Program-made: the position numbers and the translations under genes
The notes under the pieces: model-generated
The model's database searches: none
The model's input: only the letters and a program-made list of their open reading frames with translations
What the model was told of the DNA's origin: nothing
DNA from: Nephrocerus scutellatus
Lineage: Eukaryota > Arthropoda > Insecta > Diptera > Pipunculidae
Assembly: GCA_947095585.1 (NCBI GenBank)
Contig: OX352763.1
Coordinates: 14,061,462 to 14,125,461, forward strand
DNA: 64,000 nucleotides
Reading direction: 5' to 3'
Shown: positions 47,580-60,339 of the stretch, in pieces
Position numbering within the stretch: position 1 is the stretch's first letter
Layout: each line of letters opens with the position of its first letter

Positions 47580-49150
47580 TAAAGTTGGTATTTTAATTAC
47601 GAAAGATTTTTGATCTATCCTATTTTTCTGGACTCTTCCCGAGAAGTTGGAAAACAGACTGGTTGCACTCGATATGTCAATGGCATTTCCAATAGTTTTG
47701 CATCAAACTCTTTTAAAAAATGCATGCTTATGGAGTCGATGAAAAATTGCTTCATTTGATGAGTAACAATCTTCCGGATTGGTCGATCTGTTTTTTGGAC
47801 GGTTTCGAGTAGAAAACTCAACTGGGAGTTACCCAGGGCTTCGTTTTGTCCCAGACATTCTTTCTCATCTTTATTAATGATCTCTTAAATCGTACTTCTA
47901 ATATAGAATCTTTTGTGTATATATTTTCTAACACGCTGAAAGAAATATTTCACTCCGTCTGATCTGGTTTTATTTCAAAGAATTTCATTTGTCATATTTG
48001 GTCAAGTGCACCTAAAAAAACCTTACATCTGTTAGACAGAATACAGAACCGAAAACATATCAATTCGTTTGAACATCGCAAGAGTTTTTCCGGTATGTCA
48101 CTGTTCCACGATCACCATCGATGCGGTGCGATTTAGAGACTATTTTTTAGCCGTCCTACACATTACACGATATAAAGATGAAAGCTTGCAGACTTCGGTT
48201 TTTTTCTCCTTATTACCTTAATGCCTATGCTGGGCTTAGCATTAAGATTTACCTAGTTAAGCGAAGCTTCTCAACTTGCTATATAAATAGTTGTAATTTA
48301 GTCTGAAGACTTAATTAGGAGTTATACTTCTAAAGAGGCATTACCATTACGTAAGCTACTTATCCTTCTCTTCTGAACTCCCTCCGAGTAGTTGGAAAAC
48401 AGCATTTGTCCAAACTATCAAGCAAGCTATCTTTCAAACCGTTCAATCTAAATTGTGTTGGACGGTTTTAAGTCTGATATTCACTGGATAAATGTGGGTG
48501 TCCCTCAGGGCTGTGTTTTGACTCCGACACTCTTTTATATTTACTCGTTATATTTGCATTAAGATCTTCTAACTGCAACTTCTTATCCATTCGCTGACGA
48601 TTGCATTCTTAGTTTCTCTTATATGTTCCTAAGTTCATGTCTCTTCTTTTCGGATTTGGAACTAGAATAACAGCGTATATTAAGCTCGTTAAATTCGTAC
48701 CATGACAGCATAACAAAGTGGAGAAAACAAAATAGAGTTGACGGTTTATCGCTTCCAAAACCCAATGCTGTCTTCTATCGTTGAAACAAATTAGTAACCT
48801 CCAGGCATTATCGATGAATGGCACTTACATAGAGGAAACTGAAGAACTAGCAATTCTTGCTACATATGTGTGTCAACTACAAGCTTCGTTAGAGTGACCA
48901 CGTATTCAACGTTGCCAAAAATGCTGCGAAGGTGCAAGGCATTCTTATAGGTGACAAAAATATTGAAAGAACAATTAATTCGTTTGAACATCGCAGGAAT
49001 GCCTGCTGTTTGTCACTGTTTTACCGATTTTTCCATCAACGTTGTTTAAAGAAATACCTAGTTGCATTCCACCCGTCTATGAATTTGTCTTAGCAGCCCG
49101 GTTCCTTACGTTACTCTAATTTTTATAAACTGCAATTATTCGTAAACTCA
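47580..49150 (+). mobile_element. Two tandem decayed LINE RT fragments
   Basis: Two successive stretches each give text near FPSSWKTA (47640, 48390) and a GVTQG or GVPQG box (47826, 48500: GVPQGCVLTPTLFYI) followed by broken polymerase sequence. They look like head-to-tail remains related to the element at 38790-39846. Confidence 0.5.
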
Positions 49151-50509
49151 TATTTGTTCAAATATACAGTTCGAAGAATTGTAACTAATATTTTAATGTT
49201 TGTTGTTTTAAAAGGGTTATTAACAATAATACCCCAAAAAGTGTCAAAATGCAACGACGACTCAATCTATTTTCCCACACAAATCTAGAAAACAAACACA
49301 ACAGCAGACAACCCAGTGCCCTACCGCAACTACCTATATTTTGCAATTACCCAAAGCAGTCAAAACTCATTAACTAACTGCAGTTCCAACTGATGAGCGC
49401 GAACCAGCGAGACAACAAGAAGCGGAATTGCTATATGCACATGCACATTGTCTTAGTCTCGATAAATTGGTAGAAAAATATATACAATTACTACTTATGT
49501 AAGTGGATCTGGGTACTCCTAGACTTCATTACCAACTTCACCTAGCATCTCTAAGCAGTGCTGTGCCAAGTTCTGTATAGTTTTAGGAAACTGTTAAGTA
49601 AGCTTCCCTTTATCTCGGTTTCGGAATAAATCACGACATGAGAAGTGTTGAGATTGATCTGCAGTCGAAATTTCTGCCATGAGAAATGTATATTTTTATA
49701 GTGAATTTTTCATATGAATTGCTGAAGGTCTGCACTTTCAGATGTATCTACGTGAGTACGGTTTGAGAACCATGGAATTTCGTTAAAGGCGTTGCCGTCA
49801 TCGGTAGCAGTCTATAGGTGTGATTTGCTAACTGTCTAATTAGCTGCTAGCATTATTTTTCGTATGATTTTTCTTTCGGTTACAAATTTACGAATTTATA
49901 TATAATGAAGATATTTCTTTAAATATTATTTTTCATAAATTATAATATTGAGGCTTTTGCAACAATTCGAATTAATTCTCATCCCATCGTGTCCCAATTG
50001 AAGTTCTTCGTGCACTCGCCGCATTCATCGAATGTAATAATTATTAGAATTGTGTGAGTAAAAAAATACATTAATAAGCTAGTACCAGATTGACTGCTGT
50101 TTAACCTTCTTCACTGTGTAATTTTTTATTCTAAGCGATGTAGTCTACGAAAAAAAATTCTTCTTCTTTGCTGTTGTAGAATTACCGCGGCATCGTTTAA
50201 CTTAACTTAAGATCCGGCAAGCGACATGTTTGTTGGTTGGTGCACATACGAGCACTTAGTGACTTGGCTGACTGTTGTTGTAAGAATTAACATGTAGCAG
50301 AGATTGTTGTTTGGACAACCTTTAACAAAATGTCAAGCAAATTAAAGTTTATTTAATAGAAATCGTTGTGCCTAATAAGCATAACGTGACAACGTCATGT
50401 ACAAATCGAAAACTGTATAAGGCTTCGGCGTGCTGATTTTCCGAAGAGCGGCCAACGTTTTTTATCTAAAATCTAATAAATTCATTGATAATTTAAGAAA
50501 TCATTACAA

Positions 50510-50675
50510 ACCATGTCCAATATACTTATATCAGATTGTGGACAAATATCAAAGTCAAAACGAAGATCATCATTAACATCATCATCATATCATTTCCGAG
50601 CAGAATCCTCTTCGCTCATGCGAGCTAGGTGTCCTGCCCACCGGAACCTACCGAACTTAATTCTCTTCACGATGT
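50510..50675 (-). mobile_element. RTE-like LINE 3' fragment
   Basis: The reverse strand at about 50610-50650 reads RWAGHLARMSEEDSARK, the conserved C-terminal motif of endonuclease/RT LINEs. The element related to 26650-28430 probably supplied it. It is followed by an ATGATGATGATG run. Confidence 0.6.
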
Positions 50676-50944
50676 CGATATCGTTTCAGACAATTCACTC
50701 ATGCAGGCGTTTTCGTAGAGTACTCTTGAATGTTATCTTAAACACAATCTATTTTGTTTAAAATACAAAATGGGGCACTCTTATTGAAAAACCAAAACCC
50801 ATTACAACTGCTTTAAGTTTGTCTGAACCTGGCTAGCTGGGCCAATATTTCTTGTTGTTGCCCTTTTCGTGTTTTTTTCGAGAAGAAAGAATAATAGCTA
50901 AACAAAGTTAGCCGAAAAGAAATCCTTTTAAATTATAGCATCCT

Positions 50945-51340
50945 TCGTCCAACGATACTCCAATTTTTCGATATCCTCCGAATAATACGATTTCTGAAAG
51001 CACCTTCAGTTTCAGTGATGACTTCCTCATTCGACCCAAATTTCTTACCACCGACCCATTTCTTCAGGTTTGAAAGTAGATAATAGTCGGAGGGGGTCAA
51101 GCTTGAAGAATGAGGTGGAAGAAGAACTAATTCGTAGCGCGATTATGTAATTTTGCCATTGCGACTGCCGACTTGTGTGCCGATGCATTGTCGCCAAACC
51201 GCTTTAGCTTCAAATAGGCGTCAAAACGATTCAACAGCTCAGCATAACATACGCCGGTGATTGTTTTGCCATTTTCAAGATAATTTATGTGAATGATACC
51301 GCGTGGAACCCAAAAAACTGTGGCCAGTTTTATATTATCG
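50945..51340 (-). mobile_element. Mariner transposase C-terminal relic
   Basis: Minus strand: WVPRGIIHINYLENGKTITG, RFGDNASAHKSAVAMAKLH, a frame break, then PPHSSSLTPSDYYLLSNLKK and KKFGSNEEVITETEGAF. These are the second and third catalytic-region blocks of a DD34D mariner transposase. Both aspartates are visible. The N-terminal half is missing and the frame is broken once. Confidence 0.8.
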
Positions 51341-51349
51341 TTCGTTTTC

Positions 51350-51715
51350 TTTTTACATTTTCTATATTCACTTCGCATGCCCGCGTGTTTGTTTGTTTGT
51401 TTGTCGTGGAATCTTGCGATCAATTTTCAACCCCTTTCCCAAAGCCCGATTTCATTGAAGCTTTGCACAGTGAATGGGCCCTGAGGCCCGAGGGTTGCCC
51501 ACATAATTTTTTTAAAAATTAGCCCGATTTTCTTCAAATTTAAAAGATATGTGTATTTGCGATGGAAAAAACTTTTTGTAAAATTTTTGGAGTGATTGGG
51601 ATCTATGGCTCGAGGGGCGCCAATTTTTTAAAAATTAGCCCGATTTTCTTCAAATTTTAAACACATGTGTATTTTCGATGACAACAATTACTATTGAAAG
51701 TTGGAAGTGATCGAT
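51350..51715 (+). repeat. ACACATGTGT interspersed family, copy before HFM1 exon
   Basis: Starts TCTATATTCACTTCGCATGC, with a GTTTGTTTGTTTGT run, CCCGATTTCATTGAAGC and two successive cores (TTCTTCAAATTTAAAAGATA and TTCTTCAAATTTTAAACACA), so the inner unit is duplicated. Confidence 0.55.
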
Positions 51716-51960
51716 TTCTTGCATTGGCCGATTACTTTTCAGCCCGCCCTCGTATGTCCTTTTAGAGATTATTTCGAAAACATATACAAAAAAATTTATA
51801 TAATGTTGCGGTACTATTTTCCTCAGTACGATATTCGTTATCGCTTTTTAATAAAAACCAACAGCAAAAAATCATATTGTTTTCTTATTCTAACCTGTAA
51901 GCTGTAAGCATTTTTACAAATATTGCTAGTAATCTCAATAACAATTTTTTTTATCAATAG

Positions 51961-54900
51961 CATAAATACGAAAATCTCATGAAAGGTCGAATGCCCGTCG
52001 AATCACATCTTCATAAGCATTTGGCAGAACATTTAAATTCAGAAATTGTGTTGCTAACGATAACCGATTTGGAGATTGCAATGGAATGGATTCGTTCGAC
52101 TTTTTTGTATATCCGCGCAGTACAATGTCCAGCCAATTATGGATTTTCATCGACTATGAACAGAGCGATGGTAGAGAAAAAACTCGAAGGTCAGCTAATT
52201 GCACCCGGGAGTGCAAGTTAATTAATTCTTCAAGTTTATTTGATATAACAAAGATATTTGAGCTTTTGTTTGCTGCTAATTTTACACATTATTTTGAATT
52301 TTAGAAATGTGTTTAATTCAAATCAATGCCCTTCATAGCTACGGTCTTATAACTAAAGATGACTCATGTGGCTTACAAGTAAGAGCGACAGAGTACGGCA
52401 AGATAATGGCAAAATATTATTTATCCTTTGAAACAATGAAGCTATTTCGACAGGTAACAATATTATTTTTATGACCTCTTATTATTTTGGATAGTGTTTA
52501 TCTGGTTTATATACTATGTGCATGCATAAAATATGTATTTATATTTATGAGTAAAGCTTTCATTTTGGCACATTTGGAGAACTGAGCCTAACAAACCAAC
52601 CCTCTGTTTGAATTTGTTGCACAAAAATAATCCATTTGAGATTTCATTCGCTTTTAGGCATTTTTGAAATTAAAAGATACACAGAAATAATAAAATGGTT
52701 TGGTGTGCGATTGGTCTAAAGTTAAAATTTCTAGCGCGGATGTAGTAAAGATGTCGTTTGTTTATAATAATGACAACTAAATTATTTTATGCATATATAG
52801 ATTGCATGATCTTAGAAAAAATAGTTTTCGTAGATGAACTGGGCAATATTCTAAGTGAAAATAAGGCGGAATTAATAATAATTTAATATTGCTGGGAGAC
52901 ATCAGTATTGATATTTTAAATAATTCAGACTTATTTTTATGAACCATATCTTAGTACCACATTTGTTCTCCTTTTTCATTTAATAGACTTAATAAAATAA
53001 AAGAATATTAATGTTATGTATTATGATTGCTATTATTCGTATTTTTCTTTATGAAAACAAAACGAGGGCTGTTTTTTCTTTTTATATTTACCTTTAGGTA
53101 CGCGGTACTGAATCCTATTTGCAGATATTGAACGTAATTATACAAGCTAAGGAGTTTTCAGATTTTACCCTTAGAGTAAATGAAAAGAAACCTCTTAACG
53201 AGTTGAATGCATTTCCTGTGCGTTTTCCCATTCGCGGTCGAATCAAGAAAAGGGAGGATAAGATTTCATGGTAAGCGTGCGTATCATATTCTTTCTGTTC
53301 ATATTTGAGGTGAATGCACTGGAAAGACCGGTTCATCTAAGAATTTTGATCAGCCACCTAAATTTAAAACATTTTCCATTTCCGTTTATCGTGATTATTT
53401 TAAAGAAAATGAATTTTTACAGTCTCATCCAGGCCACTTTCGGAAACCTCCACATCACTGAACCATCAATGATACAGGATTCATTGAAAATGATTCGCAT
53501 AGGCGGTCGGATAATAAATTGTATGTGAAATAAACGCTTTACAGGGTTTTTTTTTTGACTCTTATTAGTACACTTGCCTTTTTCTCCAACCAGGTCTTCT
53601 CGAATACATCCGGCTGTCAGAGAGTAGACTAAATGATTTCAATTTAGGCTGCTACAGGGCCTTACTACATACAGTTACAATTGCTAAGTGCTTCCATTCT
53701 AAGTTATGGGAAAATTCCGAATATGCGTCCAAACAATTGCGAAAGGTCGGTATGGTGTATTCGACTTTACTTGTGAATGCTGGGAAAACAACACTCCAAT
53801 TAATTTCGGACGCGAATCCACGAATATTGGAAAAAGTATGATAATAGGTTTTTTTTGGTTTTATATGAGATTATGTATGTAATTTTTGTTAAAAAGTTAA
53901 ATGGGGATTTTTTCTTTTGAAAAATTATTATGTATATATTGTTTTACTTTTTCAGTTTCTCTTTTAACAGATACTCAATAAGCAACCACCATTTGGCGAT
54001 GAAATTATACAAAATCTACAAACATTTCCAGAATATAGCATAGATTTGAAGCTTAAGGGTTCAAATTTAATTCAGATTTGTGTACGACAAGTAAATGTTA
54101 AACATGTCTTTGATGGATGTAGTGCAGCTATAATTGTCGGAGATTCCTGTAATAACTTGCTCCTCTTCACTGAAAACATGTTAGTAGCGATGGTATTTAA
54201 TTGATATTTTTTCTAATAGTTCATTCATCTTATCAGTGATAGCGTAATTCTCGAATATGGCCAATTTGAAAGAACGTTAAAATCAAATAATCCTGAAGTT
54301 GAAAGCATTTACGCAAATGTGGTTCATTCGACATTAGGTTAGTACTAAATAAATAAATTTGCCCACCGCAGTCTGCACATAATGTAAACTTTTTTTTATT
54401 TTCTCTTCAGTTGGAGTGGACAAAACGAACACTTTAGTCCTGAAGACACCGTTGCCAAAGCCAAGCAATGCTGGCAAATCACCCAAGGCGCAGAAACGGA
54501 AATATCAATCCAAATTAAATATATCTAAAACTAAGATATCTTTAAATGATTCCATTGTGTCATCAAAAGATTCAACTTTCGATAATTCCCTAAATGATTT
54601 TGATCTAAATTCAAAATGCAAAGCCGTTGACATTTTAAAACGAAAGTTAAATGAGCCTTCTCATTGCCGTATAGCAACTAAAGATGCTATTCAAAACAAT
54701 CTTGAAACTTTTCAATTTTCTAAACCAATTTTAAGGAGTAGTTTAAAGAAAGCAAACCATAATGCTTCTATTATAATGGGGAGCGACGAAGATGATAACA
54801 AGAAATGTGATCAAACGGATGAAAACAGCTTACACGATATATTCAGTATCTCAGAAGATTGCAATAAAAACAACGATTCAATTTCTTTAATAAGCAATGA

Positions 54901-57900
54901 TTCTATAAATAAAACATGTTCCGACCATTCATTTAAGCAATCTAAATTGACTGCATATTTTTCATCAAGAAAAAGTTACAGAGGTAAAATACATTCAGGC
55001 GAACCCAGTTGTAAAGTTCTATCTGATGCACCCCATCAAAAATCATCGGTAGAACATGAAATAATTATAGGTTCTGATACATCTTCTGAGAACAAAAATA
55101 AACTTCCTTTGAGCACGGGAAGTAAGACCGATAATCAATTAGCAGATATTGCATTTATTGAGGAGTCTTTGAGCAGTTCATCCAATTCAAGCAGAGAAAG
55201 TACGACTGCAAATCAACCAGGAGCGGTCGTTGAGATGTCTTTAAACAAAACATCACACTCCACCCAACCAACAAGGTTTGCAATAACTGATTTACCTCTC
55301 AACATGACCAATTATGATGATAAACAAAGCGCAGTTGATACAACTCTAAGCAACACAACCCTTTCCAGCAGAGAAAGTGATAACGAGAAACAAAGAGCAG
55401 AAACTGTAAATGATAACGTGTACACCACAGTTTTCGATCAACCTCTGGATTTTAGTATTGTCAAGGGGGATTCACTTATGGCGAGTTGCAGTAAATTAAA
55501 TCAAACTAAAGTATTTGTAGCTCCTCCTAAACGGCAATATACAGGAACACTCAACAACTGTCCATCTGTTCCTAATTCTACCATTGAAATAATCAATAAT
55601 ACTTCCTTGCATAATCCATCTACAGTTTCATCTGCTACAAACGCTACAAGCATTTCTAATTTCAGGGCAAGAGTATCGTTGCAAAATTTTCTTGGGTGCA
55701 ACGACACCAAGCCAAAAGCCACACCATCACTAAAAGACAAACTTTCCGCTCCTACTTTTGATATTCATAAAAATTCCACTGCCCAGCGAAATTCGGCACA
55801 AAACCCAAGCCAATTTAACTTAAAAGGCCTAACACAAGCAATTCATAAAGATGCCAAAAAATGTACTCAAAATATTTTCGACTACAACAACAATATGAAG
55901 CCGATTCGTGGAAAATATAATTTGGATGGAATTCAAACCCCAAAATTCCGAAAAGAAATGTCAACCGATGGCAGTTCCTGGCTTTCATTTCATGAAGTTG
56001 ACAGTGATCCAGTAGATTTTTACGAAGCCAATCGAGATGTTGTCACTACCAGAAGTTTTTTAAACAATAGTCTGTCGAGAAATTTGAATCACAACAGTTT
56101 GAGAGTCACTGAGCGAGAGCAACTGCTCCTAAAAACGAAAATAGTCGAAGAGAAAAGTTCAATGTTTAAAGCGCTGTAAGTGATTTTCTTTAAAATGGTT
56201 AGGATTACTATTCCATAACTACTTTTAAAGTTTACTCGTAAACTAATTTTTTACTTTCTTTTACATAGTAAAAGGAAGTATAGTAATCATGAAAATTTTC
56301 AAAATTATGATATGTGGCCCGTGGCCCGGGTTCTCCAAAATTTTTACAAAGTGTTGTCCATCGGAGATACACATGTATATACAATTTGAAGAAAATCGGG
56401 TTATTTTATGTTTAAAAATTTGTATGGGTTCTCATGACCCCGAGGCCTGGGGTATTCAAATTTTTTTTACAAATTTTAATAATAAGTGATGTCATCGGAG
56501 ATATGCATGTGTGCCAAGTTTCATTAAAATCAGACTTTGGGAAGTGGGTTAAAAATTGATCGCAAATTTCCACGACAAACAAACACACGGGCATGCGAAG
56601 GTAATATAGAGCAATGGCAATGCAGGCACCACAAAGCAACTCTGCGAGACTCACCATACATAGTGCACACGACGCTATCCCCGCATATCCTTAGGGTTGA
56701 ACGCCGGCCACACCCTAGCCAACAGTATCTCTTTGCATAGTTTTTATTACGGCCCCGTTCAAGTACATTACTGCAGTATCTCCAGTAAGCAGCCCGATTA
56801 CCCAAACTCATCGAAATATGTCGGATGCGTTTATCAGTTGCCCGTCTAGCAACATGGTAGATCACTGGAACGCATCTTGAGTTCATTCAGATGCAAGAAT
56901 TCGTCAGGTGGCACAAGTCCGCTCTTTGAAAGCTGATCTCAAGATTTACATAAAATGGTACCGAAATTAAGTCATTTGCAATAGAGGCTGCGAGCGAAAT
57001 GGTTCCTGTAGTAGGGTCAAGAGTAAAGTTATCGATCCTTGATACTCCGGAAGCATACAGGAGTGTGTTTTTTCTATTGTGATATTACTGTTCGTTTTTT
57101 ATATTTTACTAGCTGAAATACCCAGTGTTGCCTGGCCGACCCCACCAAACAGTCCCCCCCCCCACCCAACTGACCACAAGACCCTTCAAGAACCAACTTG
57201 AGTTACCGTATATCAGCACTATTTATCAAATGCACGGTCTTCGAGTCAATCTCGTACAAACAATACCTAGCCATCTACTACGTCAACCCCCTCAACACCT
57301 ACAAACATACACCCCAAACGTCCCCACCACTTCCCAAAGTTTCAGCGATATCGGATGGACGGTCTTCGAGTTAAGCGTGAACAGACATACAGACAGACAA
57401 AGTTTCATTTTTATATTTATTGGGATATTACTGTTCGCATTTATGGGAATAGTAACAGTGTTAGTGAAATTTGTCATTGGGAAATGTGCTTTTGATAAGT
57501 TCTGCTAAAATGGTGGCCTTCTTTTTGTCAGTTTTCGCGCAGTCTCCATGTTGAGGCATTAAAGGTGGTTGGCGAGATCTGGAATTGTTAAGACGTTTGA
57601 TTGCTTTTCAAAGTGAATAATTGGTCGTCAAGGTTGCTGTGAGGTTTGTAAGGGTTTTGTAGACTTATTTAATGTTAGCATTTTTGTGCAACTTTTCAAT
57701 TAACTGGCTATGAAATGACTCCGTTCATTGCTCGCAAAAGATCGGCGATTAGATTCTCCTTTTTTTTTTGTTAATTTTACTTCACGGAGCAACGCACTTT
57801 CATTTAATATAATTCTTTTCGACTTTTCTTTTCAGTACTCTAATGGAACCGTCTAAAAGTCATGATTTGATTAATAGAAATAGTAATACTGAACACATTA

Positions 57901-58619
57901 AACGTCTGTATGGTCTAACAAAAGACTTCCAAAAACTGCAACCAGAAAATCAGACATATCAAAATTTCGAAAAAGCCTACATGACGGTAATCGAGAACGA
58001 AAATGTAATTCCATGCATAAGAAAAAATATGCCACAACAAACGGAACACAAACTTCAAAATCGAAGTCAAAATGCCGAAGCCAATTCATCGTCTGTTTTT
58101 AAATGCGCTACTATTTTAAGCAAAAATGTATTTCACAGAAAATTATCGCAGGCTGCAGAACAAAATCCCTTTCGCCTCCAAATATTTCCATCGAATTATC
58201 CACTGCATAATCACACAAATAATTCTGGTCTTCGCTCCTCTTCTTCTCCGAATCCTCAATTGAATAAATCGATTGTAAAGAAAATTAATAGTTGCTTAAT
58301 GACGGATATCCTTAATCGTAAATGCGAACAGGAAGTCCAATCCAGCGGCATTAGTCGATGGCAATTTAACATTGAGCCAGATGAAAATGGCGGCGAAGAT
58401 GAAATTGACAAACTTATAAAGACTGTTATGGATGAGCCATCTTTAGATGTAACTTCACCAGTATATGGAGCCTGTTTTAAATATTTTGAAGCACATACGA
58501 CGGCGCCCACAAGAAGAACTTCGTTGCAGTTTCAAATTCCACAACTAGACGAACCAGATTTTGACAAATTTCTATTCGATAATGGAATAAATCCGTCTGA
58601 CACGTCTTTCGACTTATAA
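51961..58619 (+). CDS. HFM1: HFM1/MER3-type helicase, 3' exon block (Sec63-like and C-terminal parts)
   Basis: Continues the gene of 22175-26276. Exons are 51961-52189, 52305-52453, 53098-53270, 53423-53520, 53594-53835, 53971-54179, 54237-54337, 54411-56175 and 57836-58619, all with matching phases and GT..AG borders. HLNSEIVLLTITDLEIAMEW with STFLYIRA is the winged-helix and degenerate region after motif VI. EKKPLNELNAFPVRFPIRGR and NLGCYRALLHTVTIAKCFHS with KLWENSEYASKQLRKVGMV are Sec63-domain signatures of HFM1. GDEIIQNLQTFPEYSIDLKL matches the Ig-like end. The last two exons encode a long Ser/Asn-rich disordered tail of about 850 residues holding QSKLTAYF, a PIP-box pattern. PolyA signals AATAAA lie at 58644 and 58662. 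This long tail is not a general family feature as far as I know. Confidence 0.9.
56285..56610 (-). repeat. ACACATGTGT interspersed family, copy in helicase intron
   Basis: GAGATACACATGTATATACA, GAAGAAAATCGGGTTATTTT, GGGAAGTGGGTTAAAAATTG and the terminal GGGCATGCGAAGGTAATATA identify the family. It lies in the 1.7-kb last intron of the helicase gene. 56611-57108 holds no recognised element. Confidence 0.6.
57109..57425 (-). mobile_element. Helitron-like element, sister of 13741-14110
   Basis: The minus strand runs A|TCCCAATAAATATAAAAATG to CACTGGGTATTTCAGCTAG|T. The interior AGTCAATCTCGTACAAACAA and GGACGGTCTTCGAGTTAAGC is shared with the sister copy. The open frame at 57125-57508 is repeat. 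Confidence 0.65.
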
Positions 58620-59694
58620 AAACACTTTTATTAATTTTTCATCAATAAACTGAGATTTCACAATAAAATGAAAATACTTGTAAAACGCTTTTATATAATA
58701 AATATTCTATACTCAGAACTATGGAGTTAATTGTTAATACCTACCATCTATAGCAAAATATGATGAGATTATTTAAAATTCTAGTGGAATTACATAAATT
58801 AATATCATGCAGGGACAACGCACAAACTGGCATTGTGTTATGATTTAATTTAATTTAACTTAATTCGTTTTATTATTGACCGATGTAAATGTTTAATGCT
58901 TTCGAAATTGAGATTTTTGCATCAGTTATTGGTTATACGCAAATATGGTTCGCCGTATTTCAGCATTACAATCATCATTGGCTCGTTTGAATTCAGCTAA
59001 ATTAAAATTTGATTTAAAATAACACTTTTATAACTATACAGACATTCTCTTCTAAATCTTTTTAAGAAAAGTGTAAAAAGTTAAAACCTAAACACATGTA
59101 TTTGTCAACTAAAATTAGATAATTCTTTTCCTCCGTTAGGGAAAGAAAATTGATGTTGATGATGATGATGATGATTAATTTTTCAAACATGAATAACTAT
59201 AATTACACTCCAAATTTGCAATACGAGTAGATACACTCGGATGCATAACGCATTGAGATACTAGACTGCCCAGAATGCTCATTGAAATTAACGGCAGCTG
59301 TTGCTGCTCGCTATATTATGTTTCTGTTCATTTGAGTGTTTCGTTATTCTTCATCCCCTAGTAAGGGTAGCTATTGCTATTGCTACCAAATGTCTTTATA
59401 ATAAGCCTATATGCATTACCGTTCGTTTTCATGCCATTTTATTTAAATACATTCTAATATTTCATTTGTTTCAATCATAATTCCCATATGCTTTTTAATC
59501 TATCCACGCTATAAGGAGCGGCCAGAGAGCAAAATGGTACAACTCTGCCAATTTTGGCAGTGATGTCATTCGCACAATTATGCCTTTTATGGTATAGCGA
59601 AGTTGACATCAAATATTTGGATGTGGTCACTCAAAAGTGAATTAAGTTTCCTCGGGGGCCCAATTAGAATGCATTACAATTTTAGAGTTGTGTG
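58620..59694. other. 3' flank of helicase gene, no gene seen
   Basis: Contains the polyA signals of the helicase gene and a TGATGATGATGATGATGAT microsatellite at about 59155-59175. No coding segment was recognised. Confidence 0.4.
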
Positions 59695-59960
59695 AAATAC
59701 ATAACGAGCGAGGAAAGTGGAGTTTATCGTTCGAGATAGAAGTTTTTGAAGCACGAAGCGGTAGCCGAGGGAGGCATTCTAACGAGCACGATTAGCACTT
59801 TTCTGAGAGTTTTCATACGACCAAAACCGGTTATGACATGTACAATGGAATAATCTCTGGGAATGGTGTGTTCGCTAGACTGCGGTAAATAACAGAGGTA
59901 TTTTATATGTTATTTCACTAGTGTGTGTAACGACTCGCTTTCGAAATAAGGTTATAAAGT
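59695..59960 (+). repeat. AACGAGC family, copy 3
   Basis: ACATAACGAGCGAGGAAAGT, GAAGCACGAAGCGGTAGCCG and TCTAACGAGCACGATTAGCA match 23755-23890. AAACCGGTTATG and GTGTGTTCGCTAGACTGCGG match the reverse of 43400-43680. Confidence 0.6.
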
Positions 59961-60339
59961 GTATGAAACAGTCACTAATGGCTATTGATGTCTGTTAAAA
60001 TGTGTGTTTGAGACTGACGCAATTGGTGTGATTGGCAAAATTAAAAGTATTTAAGTAAACGTTTGTTTCTTGCATTATATTATAATGATGTTAATATAAA
60101 AATGTAAAAATATGTTTCAGTACAGTTCCATGAAATTGGAAACGACATATTTTCTCTCGAATCCACCAGCAAGCACCTGCACCACCGGAGTTGGCTCATA
60201 AGATAACAAAGAGGTGGCATGTATTCGCACAAAACGACCACCATGCCACTTCTCTGTGAATTGGGCCTAACACTGCTAAGGGTAATGAGGGCCTGCCTTT
60301 TTAATTTTATTTGTTAATATTATTTTTCCTGATCGCATT

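Larger units (their letters stand above)
26277..51960 (+). other. 25.7-kb intron of the HFM1 helicase gene
   Basis: The donor GTC|GTAAGT follows ...TQSNNV, and the acceptor TTATCAATAG|CAT precedes HKYENLMKGRMPVES. The junction restores the family sequence without a gap. The intron is mostly transposon debris and hosts one cuticle-protein gene on the opposite strand. All other helicase introns that I resolved are between about 55 bp and 2.5 kb. Within it, 33300-33980, 34300-35190, 36900-38780, 39850-42165, 46310-47570 and 49150-50500 hold no recognised element. Open frames at 37880-38306, 40732-40929 and 34430-34651 resemble nothing I know. Confidence 0.85.

Noticed and set aside
55501..55740. 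Minus-strand ORF in the helicase tail
   Set aside because: Shadow of the Ser/Asn-rich coding exon; no family resemblance.
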